A stretch of 64,000 nucleotides of DNA from contig NZ_CP091139.2 of the NCBI RefSeq assembly GCF_021582895.2, forward strand, positions 3,472,001 to 3,536,000. Reading direction: 5' to 3'. The number at the start of each line of letters is the position of its first letter. Positions within the stretch are counted from its first letter, which is position 1. The stretch comes from Microbacterium elymi (lineage in GTDB: Bacteria; Actinomycetota; Actinomycetes; Actinomycetales; Microbacteriaceae). Below are positions 42,753 to 51,294 of the stretch, piece by piece. Below the pieces are notes generated by a model. The model saw only the letters and a program-made list of their open reading frames with translations, did no database searches and was not told where the DNA came from. A program made the position numbers and the translations under genes.

Positions 42753-44774
42753 CTACATCGCCGCACCGATGTAGGAGTACTTGATGAACACCTCGCCGGC
42801 GATGCCGGCTTCATCCAGCACGCCCTGCACGGCGGCGAGCATGTACCTCGAGTCCCACCCCATGTAGAGGAAGTGCTCCGCATCCAGCTCGTCCCACTGA
42901 CCGTTCCAGGCCTGCGCCGGGAAGATCGGGCCGCCCCGCCGGGCGCTGTACGCGACGACGTCCGCGCGGGAGTCGGCCCAGAGTCGACGGAAGATGCGAT
43001 TGAACAGGTACTTCACGTCGTGCACCTCCCAGTGCTCGCCGCGGTACTCGACGTACTCGAACTCGCGCTCCCAGCCGCGCGGCCACCCGCGCCGCCGCTT
43101 CGCGTCCAGCACCGGGGTGAGACCGTCGTCGTCGATCAGCACGGTCTCGGGACGGCGCCAGATCGACAGCAGGACGTCGGTGAGCTCCGCCGTGCGCGCG
43201 GCGATCTGGGCCGTGCCCCAGGCATCCCGCCCGGCGATCGCGCGTGTGATCGCCAGGTCGCTGGCCGCGTAGGCGGCGCGCTTGTCCGGGAAGGACGCGC
43301 CGAAGACGCGCTCGGCGAGCGGCTGCTCGAGGAGGGTCATGTTGCCCAGCGACTGGGCGAGCGCGCGATGGCTGTTCTGCTCGTCGTCGGACAGGTCCTT
43401 CCAGCGGCGGGCGCCGTCGCCGCTCCAGTCGTCGGACGGGGCAAGCGGGAGGATGTGCTCCAGATCGAGCCCGTCCAGGCTGGCCGTGCCGCTGATCCGG
43501 CCGAGTACGTAGGCGGCGTGGGGGAGGTCGCCGTATTTCAGGGCCACGCGCACCCGCTCGTCGGACGGCGTGATGCGCGAGATGGCGTGGTCCAGCGCCT
43601 GCGGGCCCTCTTCCCGTGCGCGGCACAGGCGCGCCACGAGCCGCTCGCCGCCGACGCCGACGATCTGCCGGCGCAGCGCAGGGCCTGCACGTGCTCGAGC
43701 AGCGTGATCAGGCCCGCGCGATCGAGCAGCCCGCGTGCGTGGTCGCGGTATGCGCGCATCACCAGCGGGTACATGCCGCGGCCGAAGGTGTTCGCGTAGG
43801 CGAGCTGGCGCGAGATCTCGGCATCCTTCTCCCGCGTGGGATCCAGGAGCACGGCGTACACCTCGGCGTAGGCGCGCCAGTCGGCGGCCCGCACCCGCAG
43901 CTCGTCCAGGTCGACCCGCGGCACCTGCGCGCGGAACGCGTCGTAGACACCCCGTTCCCCGGCCACCGTGACCTCGCGCCCGGTCGTCATGATCAGGTAG
44001 TGCCGCCAGAACCCCGCGATCTGCTCGCCCGTGGCGCGTTCGATCGGCAGCCAGAACTCGTCCTCGACGGCGGTCTGCTGCTCGTGCGTGAGACCCATCA
44101 GGATGTAGTTGTGGATCAGCTCGTGATCGCGCAGCGGCTCGCCGGTCGAGTTCAGGCTCTCGAAGATCTGCTGCGCGTTGGCCCCGGCCCCGAGCGTGAT
44201 CGACACATGCTCCAGCTTCTGGATCCCGCGCCACACCTGCCGCGCCTCGCCGAGGGCGACCTGACTGCGGAAGAACGCGTAGTTGTCGTCGAAGCGCGAC
44301 TCGGGGCGGGTGCCGTCCGGTCCGCGTCGGTCCAGCACGACATCCTCGAACAGCTCCGCCCACTCGCGGTGGGGGCGCAGCTTGGTGCGGCTCGCATCGT
44401 CGGCGCGCAGGAGCACCCGGGACAGCTCTTGCGCCAGCTCGGGGTCCGCGTCCCGCACGGTGTGATGAAGTGCGGCCACCAGCAGCATGAGCGTGGTGAT
44501 CCGCTGCTGGCCGTCGATCAGGATCAGGTCGCGCAGGTCGTCGTCGGCACCGGATGCCGCGGCCGACAGGATCGAGCCGATGAAGTGCATGTGCCGTCCG
44601 TCGGCGTCGGCCACCCGGCGCACATCGGCCAGCAGCCTGCTCGCACCCGCCGATGTCCCAGCGATACTGCCGCTGGTAGACCGGCACGACGATGGCGGTC
44701 TGCGGCTGGGCGAGCCAGGCGATGGTGTTGACCGCGGTGGCGTCGACGTTCGTGGCACTGCCCATGGCTGACAT
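42753..44774 (-). CDS. GmrSD-like DUF262/DUF1524 protein
   Basis: N-terminal DUF262 (ParB/GmrS-like) with VPVYQRQYRWD and LILIDGQQRITTLMLLVAALHH; C-terminal DUF1524 HNH-type part with LDLEHILPLAPSDDW and QSLGNMTLLEQPL. Both halves of GmrSD, a type IV restriction enzyme against modified phage DNA, lie in one chain, followed by a ~150-residue extension. Two indels: GCCTGC at 44635-44640 and a lost base near 43677. In-frame starts are ATG 44774 or 44765. About 673 residues when repaired. No neighbouring restriction or methylase gene is visible. Confidence 0.82.
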   Translation of the reverse strand: MSAMGSATNVDATAVNTIAWLAQPQTAIVVPVYQRQYRWDIGGCEQAAGRCAPGGRRRRTAHALHRLDPVGRGIRCRRRPARPDPDRRPAADHHAHAAGGRTSSHRAGRGPRAGARAVPGAPARRRCEPHQAAPPPRVGGAVRGCRAGPTRTGRHPPRVALRRQLRVLPQSGRPRRGAAGVARDPEAGACVDHARGRGQRAADLREPELDRRAAARSRADPQLHPDGSHARAADRRRGRVLAADRTRHGRADRGVLAALPDHDDRARGHGGRGTGCLRRVPRAGAAGRPGRAAGAGRRLARLRRGVRRAPGSHAGEGCRDLAPARLREHLRPRHVPAGDARIPRPRTRAARSRGPDHAARARAGPALRRQIVGVGGERLVARLCRAREEGPQALDHAISRITPSDERVRVALKYGDLPHAAYVLGRISGTASLDGLDLEHILPLAPSDDWSGDGARRWKDLSDDEQNSHRALAQSLGNMTLLEQPLAERVFGASFPDKRAAYAASDLAITRAIAGRDAWGTAQIAARTAELTDVLLSIWRRPETVLIDDDGLTPVLDAKRRRGWPRGWEREFEYVEYRGEHWEVHDVKYLFNRIFRRLWADSRADVVAYSARRGGPIFPAQAWNGQWDELDAEHFLYMGWDSRYMLAAVQGVLDEAGIAGEVFIKYSYIGAAM

Positions 44775-44913
44775 CACACTTTCTGCGGGCGGGAGGGGAC
44801 GGCGCGAGGCACCCGATCTACTCTAAGTGCGCGGTCCGGATGGGGCCCGGCGGCCCGCGGGAACGCCCCTGTTATTCACGGCGGCGGCCCCGAGAGGCGG
44901 AACAGCCCCGATG

Positions 44914-44926
44914 TAGGCTTGCCTAA
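44914..44926 (+). promoter_or_regulatory. IdeR/DtxR-like iron box
   Basis: TAGGCTTGCCTAA contains the inverted repeat TAGGC-TT-GCCTA and matches the right two-thirds of the actinobacterial iron-box form TTAGGTTAGGCTTGCCTAA. It also contains TAGGCT, a -10 type used repeatedly in this window, so a bound repressor would block initiation. It lies 54-66 bases upstream of the dioxygenase-like gene. Confidence 0.5.
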
Positions 44927-44979
44927 GTCGGGCCTGTAAAAACTTCGCTGGCCCTCTACGAAAGGTCATGATCCTCATC

Positions 44980-45753
44980 ATGGGTTACATCAAGTCCGCC
45001 GCTCTCGAGGAGACCGGCTATGTCGTCCTGGACAGCTACAACCAGGAGCTCGACCCCAAGGAGTGGCTCGACATCGAGTATGTCGACTGGAAGTCCTCGG
45101 GCGACACCCGCTTCGCGCCGCTGGCCAGCGCGTTCGGTGAGATCGAGTGCAACGGCTTCTGGAACCACAAGCCGCCGCGCACCGACAAGGACGGCGTGTG
45201 GATCGAGTCGCAGGTCGCGAAGGCGCCGAACCTGACCCGCCGCGCACAGGAGCCGGGCGCCAACGTCGGGCGCTGCCGGGTGATCGAGCTCGAGCCCACC
45301 CCGTACGGGGAGTGCCTCTACAACCTGCACCAGGATGACAACAACCGGCTGAACCCGGACGGGACCGGCTGGGTCGTGCGCGGGTTCTTCAACCTGACCG
45401 ACGACAAGGACAGCTTCTTCGTGCTGCGCGAGAACCGCACCGACCCGCAGGGCGAGGTCCGCATCGCGCTGCCGGCCGGCGCGCAGCTGATCATCGACAC
45501 CCAGCGACTGTGGCACGCGACGACCCACCTGGGCTCCGAGCCGCGGTACAACCTCATCACCTCGTGGACCAGCGGGCCCGAGCTGGACGCATACATCGAG
45601 AAGTACAACGGCCGCAATCGGGTCGACAGCGTCCCGGTCGACCAGGAGATCCTCGATGCCGGCTACGCCGAGCAGGCGCGGAAGGATGCTGCGCGCGCGG
45701 CATACTACGCCGCCAAGGGGCAGGCCGAGGTCCGGGCCATGAGCGAAGCCTGA
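44980..45753 (+). CDS. Putative Fe(II)/2-oxoglutarate dioxygenase-like protein
   Basis: Protein of ~257 residues with a likely jelly-roll metal site: NLHQDDNNRL gives H-x-D (about residues 117-119) and RLWHATTHLGSEPRYNLITSW gives the distal His and a downstream Arg for a 2-oxo acid. This arrangement fits 2OG-Fe(II) oxygenases, but the family is not certain. ATG 44980 (MGYIKSAALEETGY) is used; an ATG at 44968 is closer to GAAAGG but unusually close. It is preceded by a candidate iron box and followed by a 22-bp perfect hairpin. Intact. Confidence 0.6.
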   Translation: MGYIKSAALEETGYVVLDSYNQELDPKEWLDIEYVDWKSSGDTRFAPLASAFGEIECNGFWNHKPPRTDKDGVWIESQVAKAPNLTRRAQEPGANVGRCRVIELEPTPYGECLYNLHQDDNNRLNPDGTGWVVRGFFNLTDDKDSFFVLRENRTDPQGEVRIALPAGAQLIIDTQRLWHATTHLGSEPRYNLITSWTSGPELDAYIEKYNGRNRVDSVPVDQEILDAGYAEQARKDAARAAYYAAKGQAEVRAMSEA

Positions 45754-45760
45754 TCGTCCG

Positions 45761-45808
45761 GCCCGCCGACACGGGAATCACAGGCTTGTGATTCCCGTGT
45801 CGGCGGGC
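45761..45808. terminator. 22-bp perfect hairpin
   Basis: A perfect inverted repeat: 45761-45782 pairs with 45787-45808 around the loop GGCT (arms start GCCCGCCGACACGGGAATCA and end with its complement). It lies 8 bases after the dioxygenase-like stop and before DUF3145. It is longer than a usual terminator and has no T-run, so termination is likely but not proven. Confidence 0.7.
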
Positions 45809-45893
45809 GATAATGAGCGCAGACAACAGAACAGCACGCCGCCGCATCCGGTCAGGTCGTAGGGGAAGACGTACCTGACGAAACGGAGAGATC

Positions 45894-46397
45894 ATGGCGG
45901 CGACACCATCGCGTGGAGTGATTCTGATCCACTCCGCGCCACGCGCATTGTGCCCCCACTTGGAGTGGGCGGTAGGACGCGCTCTTGGGCGTGCGACGAG
46001 CTTCGACTGGGCCGACCAGCCGGTGCTCGGCGGCAGCCGACGTGCGGAGTTCTACTGGGAGGGGCCGGCCGGCACCGGGGCGGCCCTGGCGACCGCGATC
46101 CGCGGCTGGGAGCACCTGCGCTTCGAGGTCACCGAGGACCCGACACCGCGCAGCGACGGCGGACGCTGGATGCACACCCCCGGGCTGGGCATCCACTATG
46201 CGCAGACCGACTCCGCCGGCAACGTCGTGATCGGCGAGGACCGGCTGCGCTACGCCATGGACGTGGCCGCCGGCGATGTGGCCGAGCTGGAGCGCGAGCT
46301 GCAGATCGCCCTCGGGTCGGCCTGGGACGATGAACTGGAGCCGTTCCGGCACGCATCCGACGATGCGCCGGTGGTGTGGCTGCACAAGGTCGGCTGA
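45894..46397 (+). CDS. DUF3145 family protein
   Basis: Conserved actinobacterial protein of 167 residues, function unknown. The start RGVILIHSAPRALCPHLEWAVGRALG and the segment RAEFYWEGPAGTGAALATAIRGWEHLRFEVTED are diagnostic of DUF3145. It is regularly found next to the FAS-II genes, as here, where it is convergent with fabF. ATG 45894 follows GGAGAG at suitable distance. The frame is intact. Confidence 0.9.
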   Translation: MAATPSRGVILIHSAPRALCPHLEWAVGRALGRATSFDWADQPVLGGSRRAEFYWEGPAGTGAALATAIRGWEHLRFEVTEDPTPRSDGGRWMHTPGLGIHYAQTDSAGNVVIGEDRLRYAMDVAAGDVAELERELQIALGSAWDDELEPFRHASDDAPVVWLHKVG

Positions 46398-46402
46398 GAA
46401 CA

Positions 46403-46432
46403 ACTCCCCACGGCACTGCTGCCGTGGGGAGT
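46403..46432. terminator. Bidirectional terminator between DUF3145 and fabF
   Basis: Perfect 13-bp stem: ACTCCCCACGGCA (46403-46415) and TGCCGTGGGGAGT (46420-46432) around a 4-base loop. It lies between two convergent genes, 5 bases after one stop and 15 before the other. Confidence 0.88.
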
Positions 46433-46447
46433 CTGCGTTTCTGCGGA

Positions 46448-47687
46448 TCAGGAGGACGCGAACGCGACCACCGCGTTGTGTCCGCCGAAGCCGAACGAGT
46501 TGCTGATCGCGAGCTTGCGGGCCCTCTCCGAGGGGCTGCACGTCGCCGGAGATCCGGAAGGGCACCTCGGGGTCCTGCTCAGTCAGATTGATCGTCGGAG
46601 GCGCCTGACGGTTCGTGATCGCGAGGATGGTGAACACCGCCTCGAGCGCACCCGTGCCGCCGAGCAGGTGTCCGGTGGACGCCTTGGTGGCCGACACCGG
46701 GATCTCGTCGATCCGGTCGCCGAAGACCTGCTTGAGCGCCTGGTACTCGTTCGGGTCGCCGACCGGGGTGGAGGTGGCGTGCGCGTTGATGTGCGTGATG
46801 TCGTCGGGCGAGGCATCCGCCGCCTCGAGCGCCATCCGCACCGCGCGCGCGGCGCCGTGCCCCTCGGGGTCGTTCGCGGTGATGTGGTACGAGTCGGCGG
46901 TCACCCCGCCGCCGGCCGCGTAGGCGTAGATCTTGGCGCCGCGGGCCTTGGCGTGCTCCTCGGTCTCCAGGATCAGCACGGCCGACCCTTCGCCCATCAC
47001 GAAGCCGTCCCGGTCGATGCTGCCCGGCCGCGACGCGTGCTCGGGGTCGTCGTTGCGGCGGGACAGGGCCTGCATCGAGGCGAACGCCGCCATCGTCAGC
47101 GGGTGGATGGCCGATTCGGTGCCGCCGGCGATCACGACGTCGGCAAGTCCGTCCTGCAGGTGTTCGATGGCGTTCGCGATCGACTCGGTGCTCGAGGCGC
47201 AGGCGCTGGCGACCGTGCGCGCGAACGCGCGTGCGCCGAAGTGGAGGGAGATGTTGCCGGCCGCGGCGTTGGGCATCAGCATCGGGACCGTCATCGGCAT
47301 CACGCGGCGGGGGCCCTTCTCGCGCAGCGTGTCCCACGCATCCAGCAGGGTCCACAGTCCGCCGATGCCGGTCGCGAAGTCGACGCCCAGCCGCTCCGGA
47401 TCGACCTCGGGAGCGCCGGCGTCCGCCCAGGCTTCCAGCGCCGCGACCATGGCGAACTGCGAAGACGGGTCCAGACGCTTGGCGAGGGGACGGGCCAGAA
47501 CGCTCTCCGGACGGACGATGCCCTCGGCCGCGAACGTGACCGGCAGCTGGTACTCCTCCACCCAGTCGTAGGGGAGGGTGTGGGCGCCGCTTGCGCCGTT
47601 CAGCAGGGCGGACCAGCTTTCGGGCGCGGTGCCTCCCAGGGGAGTCGAAGCGCCGATGCCGGTGACGACGATGCGGGACGTGCTCAT
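46448..47687 (-). CDS. fabF: 3-oxoacyl-[acyl-carrier-protein] synthase II
   Basis: Elongation condensing enzyme of FAS-II. The catalytic Cys is in VASACASSTESIANA, the first His in NAHATSTPVGDPNE, and the second in SNSFGFGGHNAVV. One insertion, GCTTGC at 46513-46518 (minus strand GCAAGC), breaks the last ~25 codons; the repaired end is HNAVVAFASS with stop at 46448. About 413 residues. It is the last gene of fabD-fabH-acpP-fabF and is essential in this order. Confidence 0.96.
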
Positions 47688-47745
47688 GTGGGGTTCCTCG
47701 TGATGTGGGGTGCCGGTGGGGGCGGACTGCCCCCACCGGATGCGG

Positions 47746-47994
47746 TCACTCCTGGTGCGTGCTGATGTACGTGACGGCGTCGCCGACGGTCTTGAGGTTC
47801 TTCACCTCGTCGTCGGGGATGGTGACGCCGAACTTCTCCTCGGCGTTGACGACGATCGTCATCATCGAGATCGAGTCGATGTCCAGGTCGTCGGTGAACG
47901 ACTTCTCCAGCGCCACCTCGTCGGCGGAGATCCCCGTCTCGTCGGTGATCAGCTCGGCAAGGCCGGCGAGGACCTCATCGTTGGTGAATGCCAT
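47746..47994 (-). CDS. acpP: Acyl carrier protein
   Basis: Carrier for growing fatty acyl chains; 82 residues, strongly acidic. The 4'-phosphopantetheine serine is in DDLDIDSISMMTIV (DSI instead of the common DSL), about residue 41. It lies between fabH and fabF with 58 bases to fabF, as in other actinobacteria. The frame is intact. Confidence 0.96.
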   Translation of the reverse strand: MAFTNDEVLAGLAELITDETGISADEVALEKSFTDDLDIDSISMMTIVVNAEEKFGVTIPDDEVKNLKTVGDAVTYISTHQE

Positions 47995-48072
47995 TTCTGC
48001 TCCTTGTTCTGGATTCTTCAGGGGACGAGGCCCGGCGGGCCGTGGACAAGTCTATGGTCGAGTGCGTTCCGG

Positions 48073-49075
48073 TCAGGGGAGCACGACGACCTGCGCGCCG
48101 AAGACGAGCCCGGCGCCGAACCCGATCTGCAGCGCGAGCCCGCCGGACAGCTCCGGATGCTCCTGCAGCGAGCCGGTGGGTCGCCAGCGGGATGGATGCC
48201 GCCGATGTGTTGCCGGTGGTCTCGATGTCGTGGGCGATCGTGACGGTGTCCGGGAGCTTGAGCTGCTTGGCGAACTCGTCGATGATGCGCAGGTTGGCCT
48301 GATGTGGGATGAACGCGGCCAGGTCCGCGGCCTCGACACCGGCCGCCTCCAGCGCGCGCCGGGCCACCTTGACCATGTCCCACACGGCCCAGCGGAACAC
48401 CGAAGGCCCCTCCTGCCGCAGCGTCGGCCAGGGCACGGTGCCGTCGCGGAACTCGGTGAGGGTGGCGTTCATGCCGACCAGCTCGGCCTTCGAGCCGTCC
48501 GAGCCCCAGACGGTGGGACCGATGCCGGGGGTCTCGCTCGGCCCGACCACCGCCGCGCCGGCGCCGTCGCCGAGCAGGAACGAGATGCTGCGGTCGGTGG
48601 GGTCGACGAGGTCGCTGAGCTTCTCGACGCCGACCACCACGGCGTAGGTCGCGATGCCCCCGCGGATGAGGGCGTCCGCCTGCGCGACGCCGTAGGCGAA
48701 GCCCGCGCAGGCGGCGTTCAGATCGTAGGCGGCGGCGGGATTCGCGCCGATGCGGTCGGCGACGATGGCCGAGACCGACGGTGTCTGCTTCGGGTTGCTG
48801 ATGGTGGCGACGATGACGGCGTCGATCTTGTCGGCCGGGATGCCGGAGCGCTCGACCGCCTCGCGGGCCGCATCCGTGCCCAGCTCGATGGCGCTCGTGT
48901 CGTGGCCGGCGCGCACGCGCGTGATGATGCCGGTGCGCTGCCGGATCCACTCGTCGCTGGAATCGATCGGACCGACCAGGTCGTCGTTGGGGACGACGTT
49001 CTCACCGCGGGCCGCGCCGTACGCGTAGATGCGGGTGTGGGCGGGCCCGGTGGGCTGGGTCAGGCTGATGCTCAT
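48073..49075 (-). CDS. fabH: 3-oxoacyl-[acyl-carrier-protein] synthase III
   Basis: Initiates FAS-II by condensing an acyl-CoA primer with malonyl-ACP. The catalytic triad is Cys in DLNAACAGFAYGV, His in IPHQANLRI and Asn in ETTGNTSAASIPLA. One insertion, GCGAGC at 48168-48173 (minus strand GCTCGC; ATHRLLQEHPELSGG expected). About 333 residues when repaired. ATG 49075 overlaps the fabD stop by 4 bases. Confidence 0.96.
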
Positions 49076-49986
49076 GCGGCTTCTCCGGTCAGCAGTGCGG
49101 TCGCGGCCGCGAGGTCGTCGGGCGTCTTGACCGCCACGCTCGGCACGCCGCGCAGGGCGCGCTTGGCGAGGCCGACGAGGGTGCCGGCGGGGGCGAGTTC
49201 GACGATCCCGGTCACTCCGTGGTCGGCGAAGGACGCCATGCACAGGTCCCACCGCACGGGCGAGGCGACCTGCGCCACCATCAGGTCGATGGCCGCGGCA
49301 CCGGAGTCCACGACGGAGCCGTCGCTGTTGGTCCACAGTGTCAGGGCCGGATCGGATGCCGTCACCTCGGCGGCGGCGGCGCGCAGGGTGTCCACGGCCG
49401 GCGCCATGTAGCCGGTGTGGAAGGCGCCCGCGACCTGCAGCGGGATCACGCGGGCGCCCCGGGGGGCGTCGGCGGCCAGCTCGGCGAGGTCGGACAGCGC
49501 TCCGGCGGCGACGATCTGGCCGCCGCCGTTGTAGTTGGCCGGGGTGAGGCGATGCGTCTGCAGCGCCGCCAGGACGGTGGCCTCGTCGCCGCCGACGATG
49601 GCGCTCATGCCGGTCTGGGCCGCCGCGGCGGCTTCGGCCATCGCCCGCCCGCGGGTGCCCACCAGCTCCAGCGCGTCCGCCGGGGCGACGACGCCGGCGG
49701 CGGCCAGCGCGGCCAGCTCTCCGACCGAGTGTCCGGCGACACCGGCGGGGCGGGCATCGGCGGTCAGGGCGGCGTAGGACAGCAGGCTCGCCGCCACGAT
49801 CAGCGGCTGGGCGACCTTGGTGTCGCGGATGCGCTCGGCATCCCACTCGGTTCCCGCGGCCACGAGGTCGACGCGCGCATGGTCGGAGAACTCCTGCAGG
49901 CGCTCGCGCGCGCCGTCCAGTTCGAGCCAGGGAGCGAGGAAGCCGGGGGACTGCGCGCCCTGACCGGGGAAGACGGCGATGATCAC
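49072..49986 (-). CDS. fabD: Malonyl-CoA:ACP transacylase
   Basis: Loads malonate onto ACP. Family features are IAVFPGQGAQSPGFL at the N-terminus and the nucleophile motif GHSVGELAALAAAG (Ser ~90), followed by the His in the second half. The start is taken as GTG 49986 immediately before IIAVFPGQG; a longer upstream frame has no similarity. 304 residues, intact. It is the first gene of the fab operon, 85 bases after fasR. Confidence 0.95.
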   Translation of the reverse strand: MIIAVFPGQGAQSPGFLAPWLELDGARERLQEFSDHARVDLVAAGTEWDAERIRDTKVAQPLIVAASLLSYAALTADARPAGVAGHSVGELAALAAAGVVAPADALELVGTRGRAMAEAAAAAQTGMSAIVGGDEATVLAALQTHRLTPANYNGGGQIVAAGALSDLAELAADAPRGARVIPLQVAGAFHTGYMAPAVDTLRAAAAEVTASDPALTLWTNSDGSVVDSGAAAIDLMVAQVASPVRWDLCMASFADHGVTGIVELAPAGTLVGLAKRALRGVPSVAVKTPDDLAAATALLTGEAA

Positions 49987-50071
49987 TTTCCCATCCTGCC
50001 AAACCCTGGGACGTCCAACTGGCAGAGACCGCACAAGAATGTCAGGAACGTTTGTGCCTGCTCCACAGGGC

Positions 50072-51287
50072 TCAGCGGGTGCGAGGCCCTGCGGGGGCCT
50101 TCCGACGGGTCGCGTCGGTGCCGATGGCGCCCAGGATGAGCGCGGTCTGCAGGATCAGCGCCTCCCGTGGACCCGTGGCATCCCACCCGATCACCTCGGA
50201 GACGCGCTTGAGCCGGTAGCGCACCGTGTTCGGGTGCACGAACAGCTCCCGGGCCGTCGCCTCCAGCGACCGGCCGTTGTCCAGATAGCTCCACAGCGTC
50301 GTGACCAGATCGGTGCTGTGGTTCTGCAGCGGCCGGAAGATCTTCTCCACCAGGGTGTTCTTCGCCAGCTGATCTCCGGCCAGCGCGCGCTCGGGGAGCA
50401 GGTCGTCCGCCTCGACCGGGCGCGGCGCGTGCCGCCACGAGCGAGCGACGGCGAAGCCGGCCAGGGCCGCGCGGGCGCTCTGCCCGGCGTCCACGAGCGC
50501 GGCCACCGTCGGCCCGAGCACGAGGTGGCCGGTGCCGAATCCGGGCTCGAGGTGCTCGGCGATCTGGAGGAACGGCAGCTCGGTCGCGGGGTCGTCCGGC
50601 CCGCGCAGCTCGGCCCGGCCGATCACCAGCACGAGTCGGGAGCCTTGGACGCCGATCAGCACATCCACCCCGAGCTTGCGGGCGGTGCGGCGCAAGCTGG
50701 TCGACGTCGAACATCGGGGGAGTGGTGCCCACCAGGACCGCCACCTCGCCGTGGCCGTGCCAGCCCAGGGCGGCGATGCGGCTGGGCAGCTCCTCGTCGG
50801 CGCCCCCGGTGAGGATGGAGTCGACGACCAGGGCCTCGAGCCGCGCGTCCCACAGTCCACGGGCCTCGGCGGCCCGCGCGTAGACGTCGGCGGCGGCGAA
50901 GGCGACCTCGCGCGAGTACAGCAGGATCGCCTCGCGGAGATGCTCGCCGCGGCCGGCGACCTTCTCCTCGGTGACCTCGACGGTGACCCGGATCAGCTGC
51001 GAGCGTCTGCGTCAGACTGACGCTCGCGGCAGCTCGCGGGGCGCGGCCGCGAAGATGTCCGCCGCGATCCATGGGGTGGAGTCCGGATCCTCGTACCACT
51101 GGATGAACGAGGTGATCCCGGCCTGCGCCACCAGCCCCACCGCGGAGCGCCGCGCCGGCGGCATCTCGGCGTACCACGGCAGGGACTGCTCGAGGCGGTT
51201 GATCGTCGCCGTGGCGAGGTCGCCCGAAAGGCGACGGAGCCAGACGAGGGTCTCCGCCTTTCCCGTGGGGGCGCTCTCGCTGATCAT
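50072..51287 (-). CDS. fasR: PucR-type activator of fatty acid synthesis
   Basis: PucR/CdaR-family regulator with a C-terminal helix-turn-helix (SLEATARELFVHPNTVRYRLKRVSEVIGWD). The same gene in the same place upstream of fabD in Streptomyces coelicolor is the FAS-II activator FasR; the assignment here rests on this synteny. Three indels: GCAAGC at 50692-50697, GCGAGC at 50999-51004, and a lost G near 51016, the last creating a false stop. About 404 residues when repaired. The start at 51287 is 7 bases after the aceE stop. Confidence 0.88.
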
Positions 51288-51294
51288 CGCGGGA

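Noticed and set aside
45761..45808. Long hairpin as a CRISPR remnant or riboswitch
   Set aside because: Single copy, perfect simple stem with a 4-base loop, no conserved aptamer; best kept as terminator-like.
50672..50682. GCTTGC at 50674 in fasR as an error
   Set aside because: The minus-strand reading ARKLGVD is in frame with a natural AAG codon; removing a base would break it.
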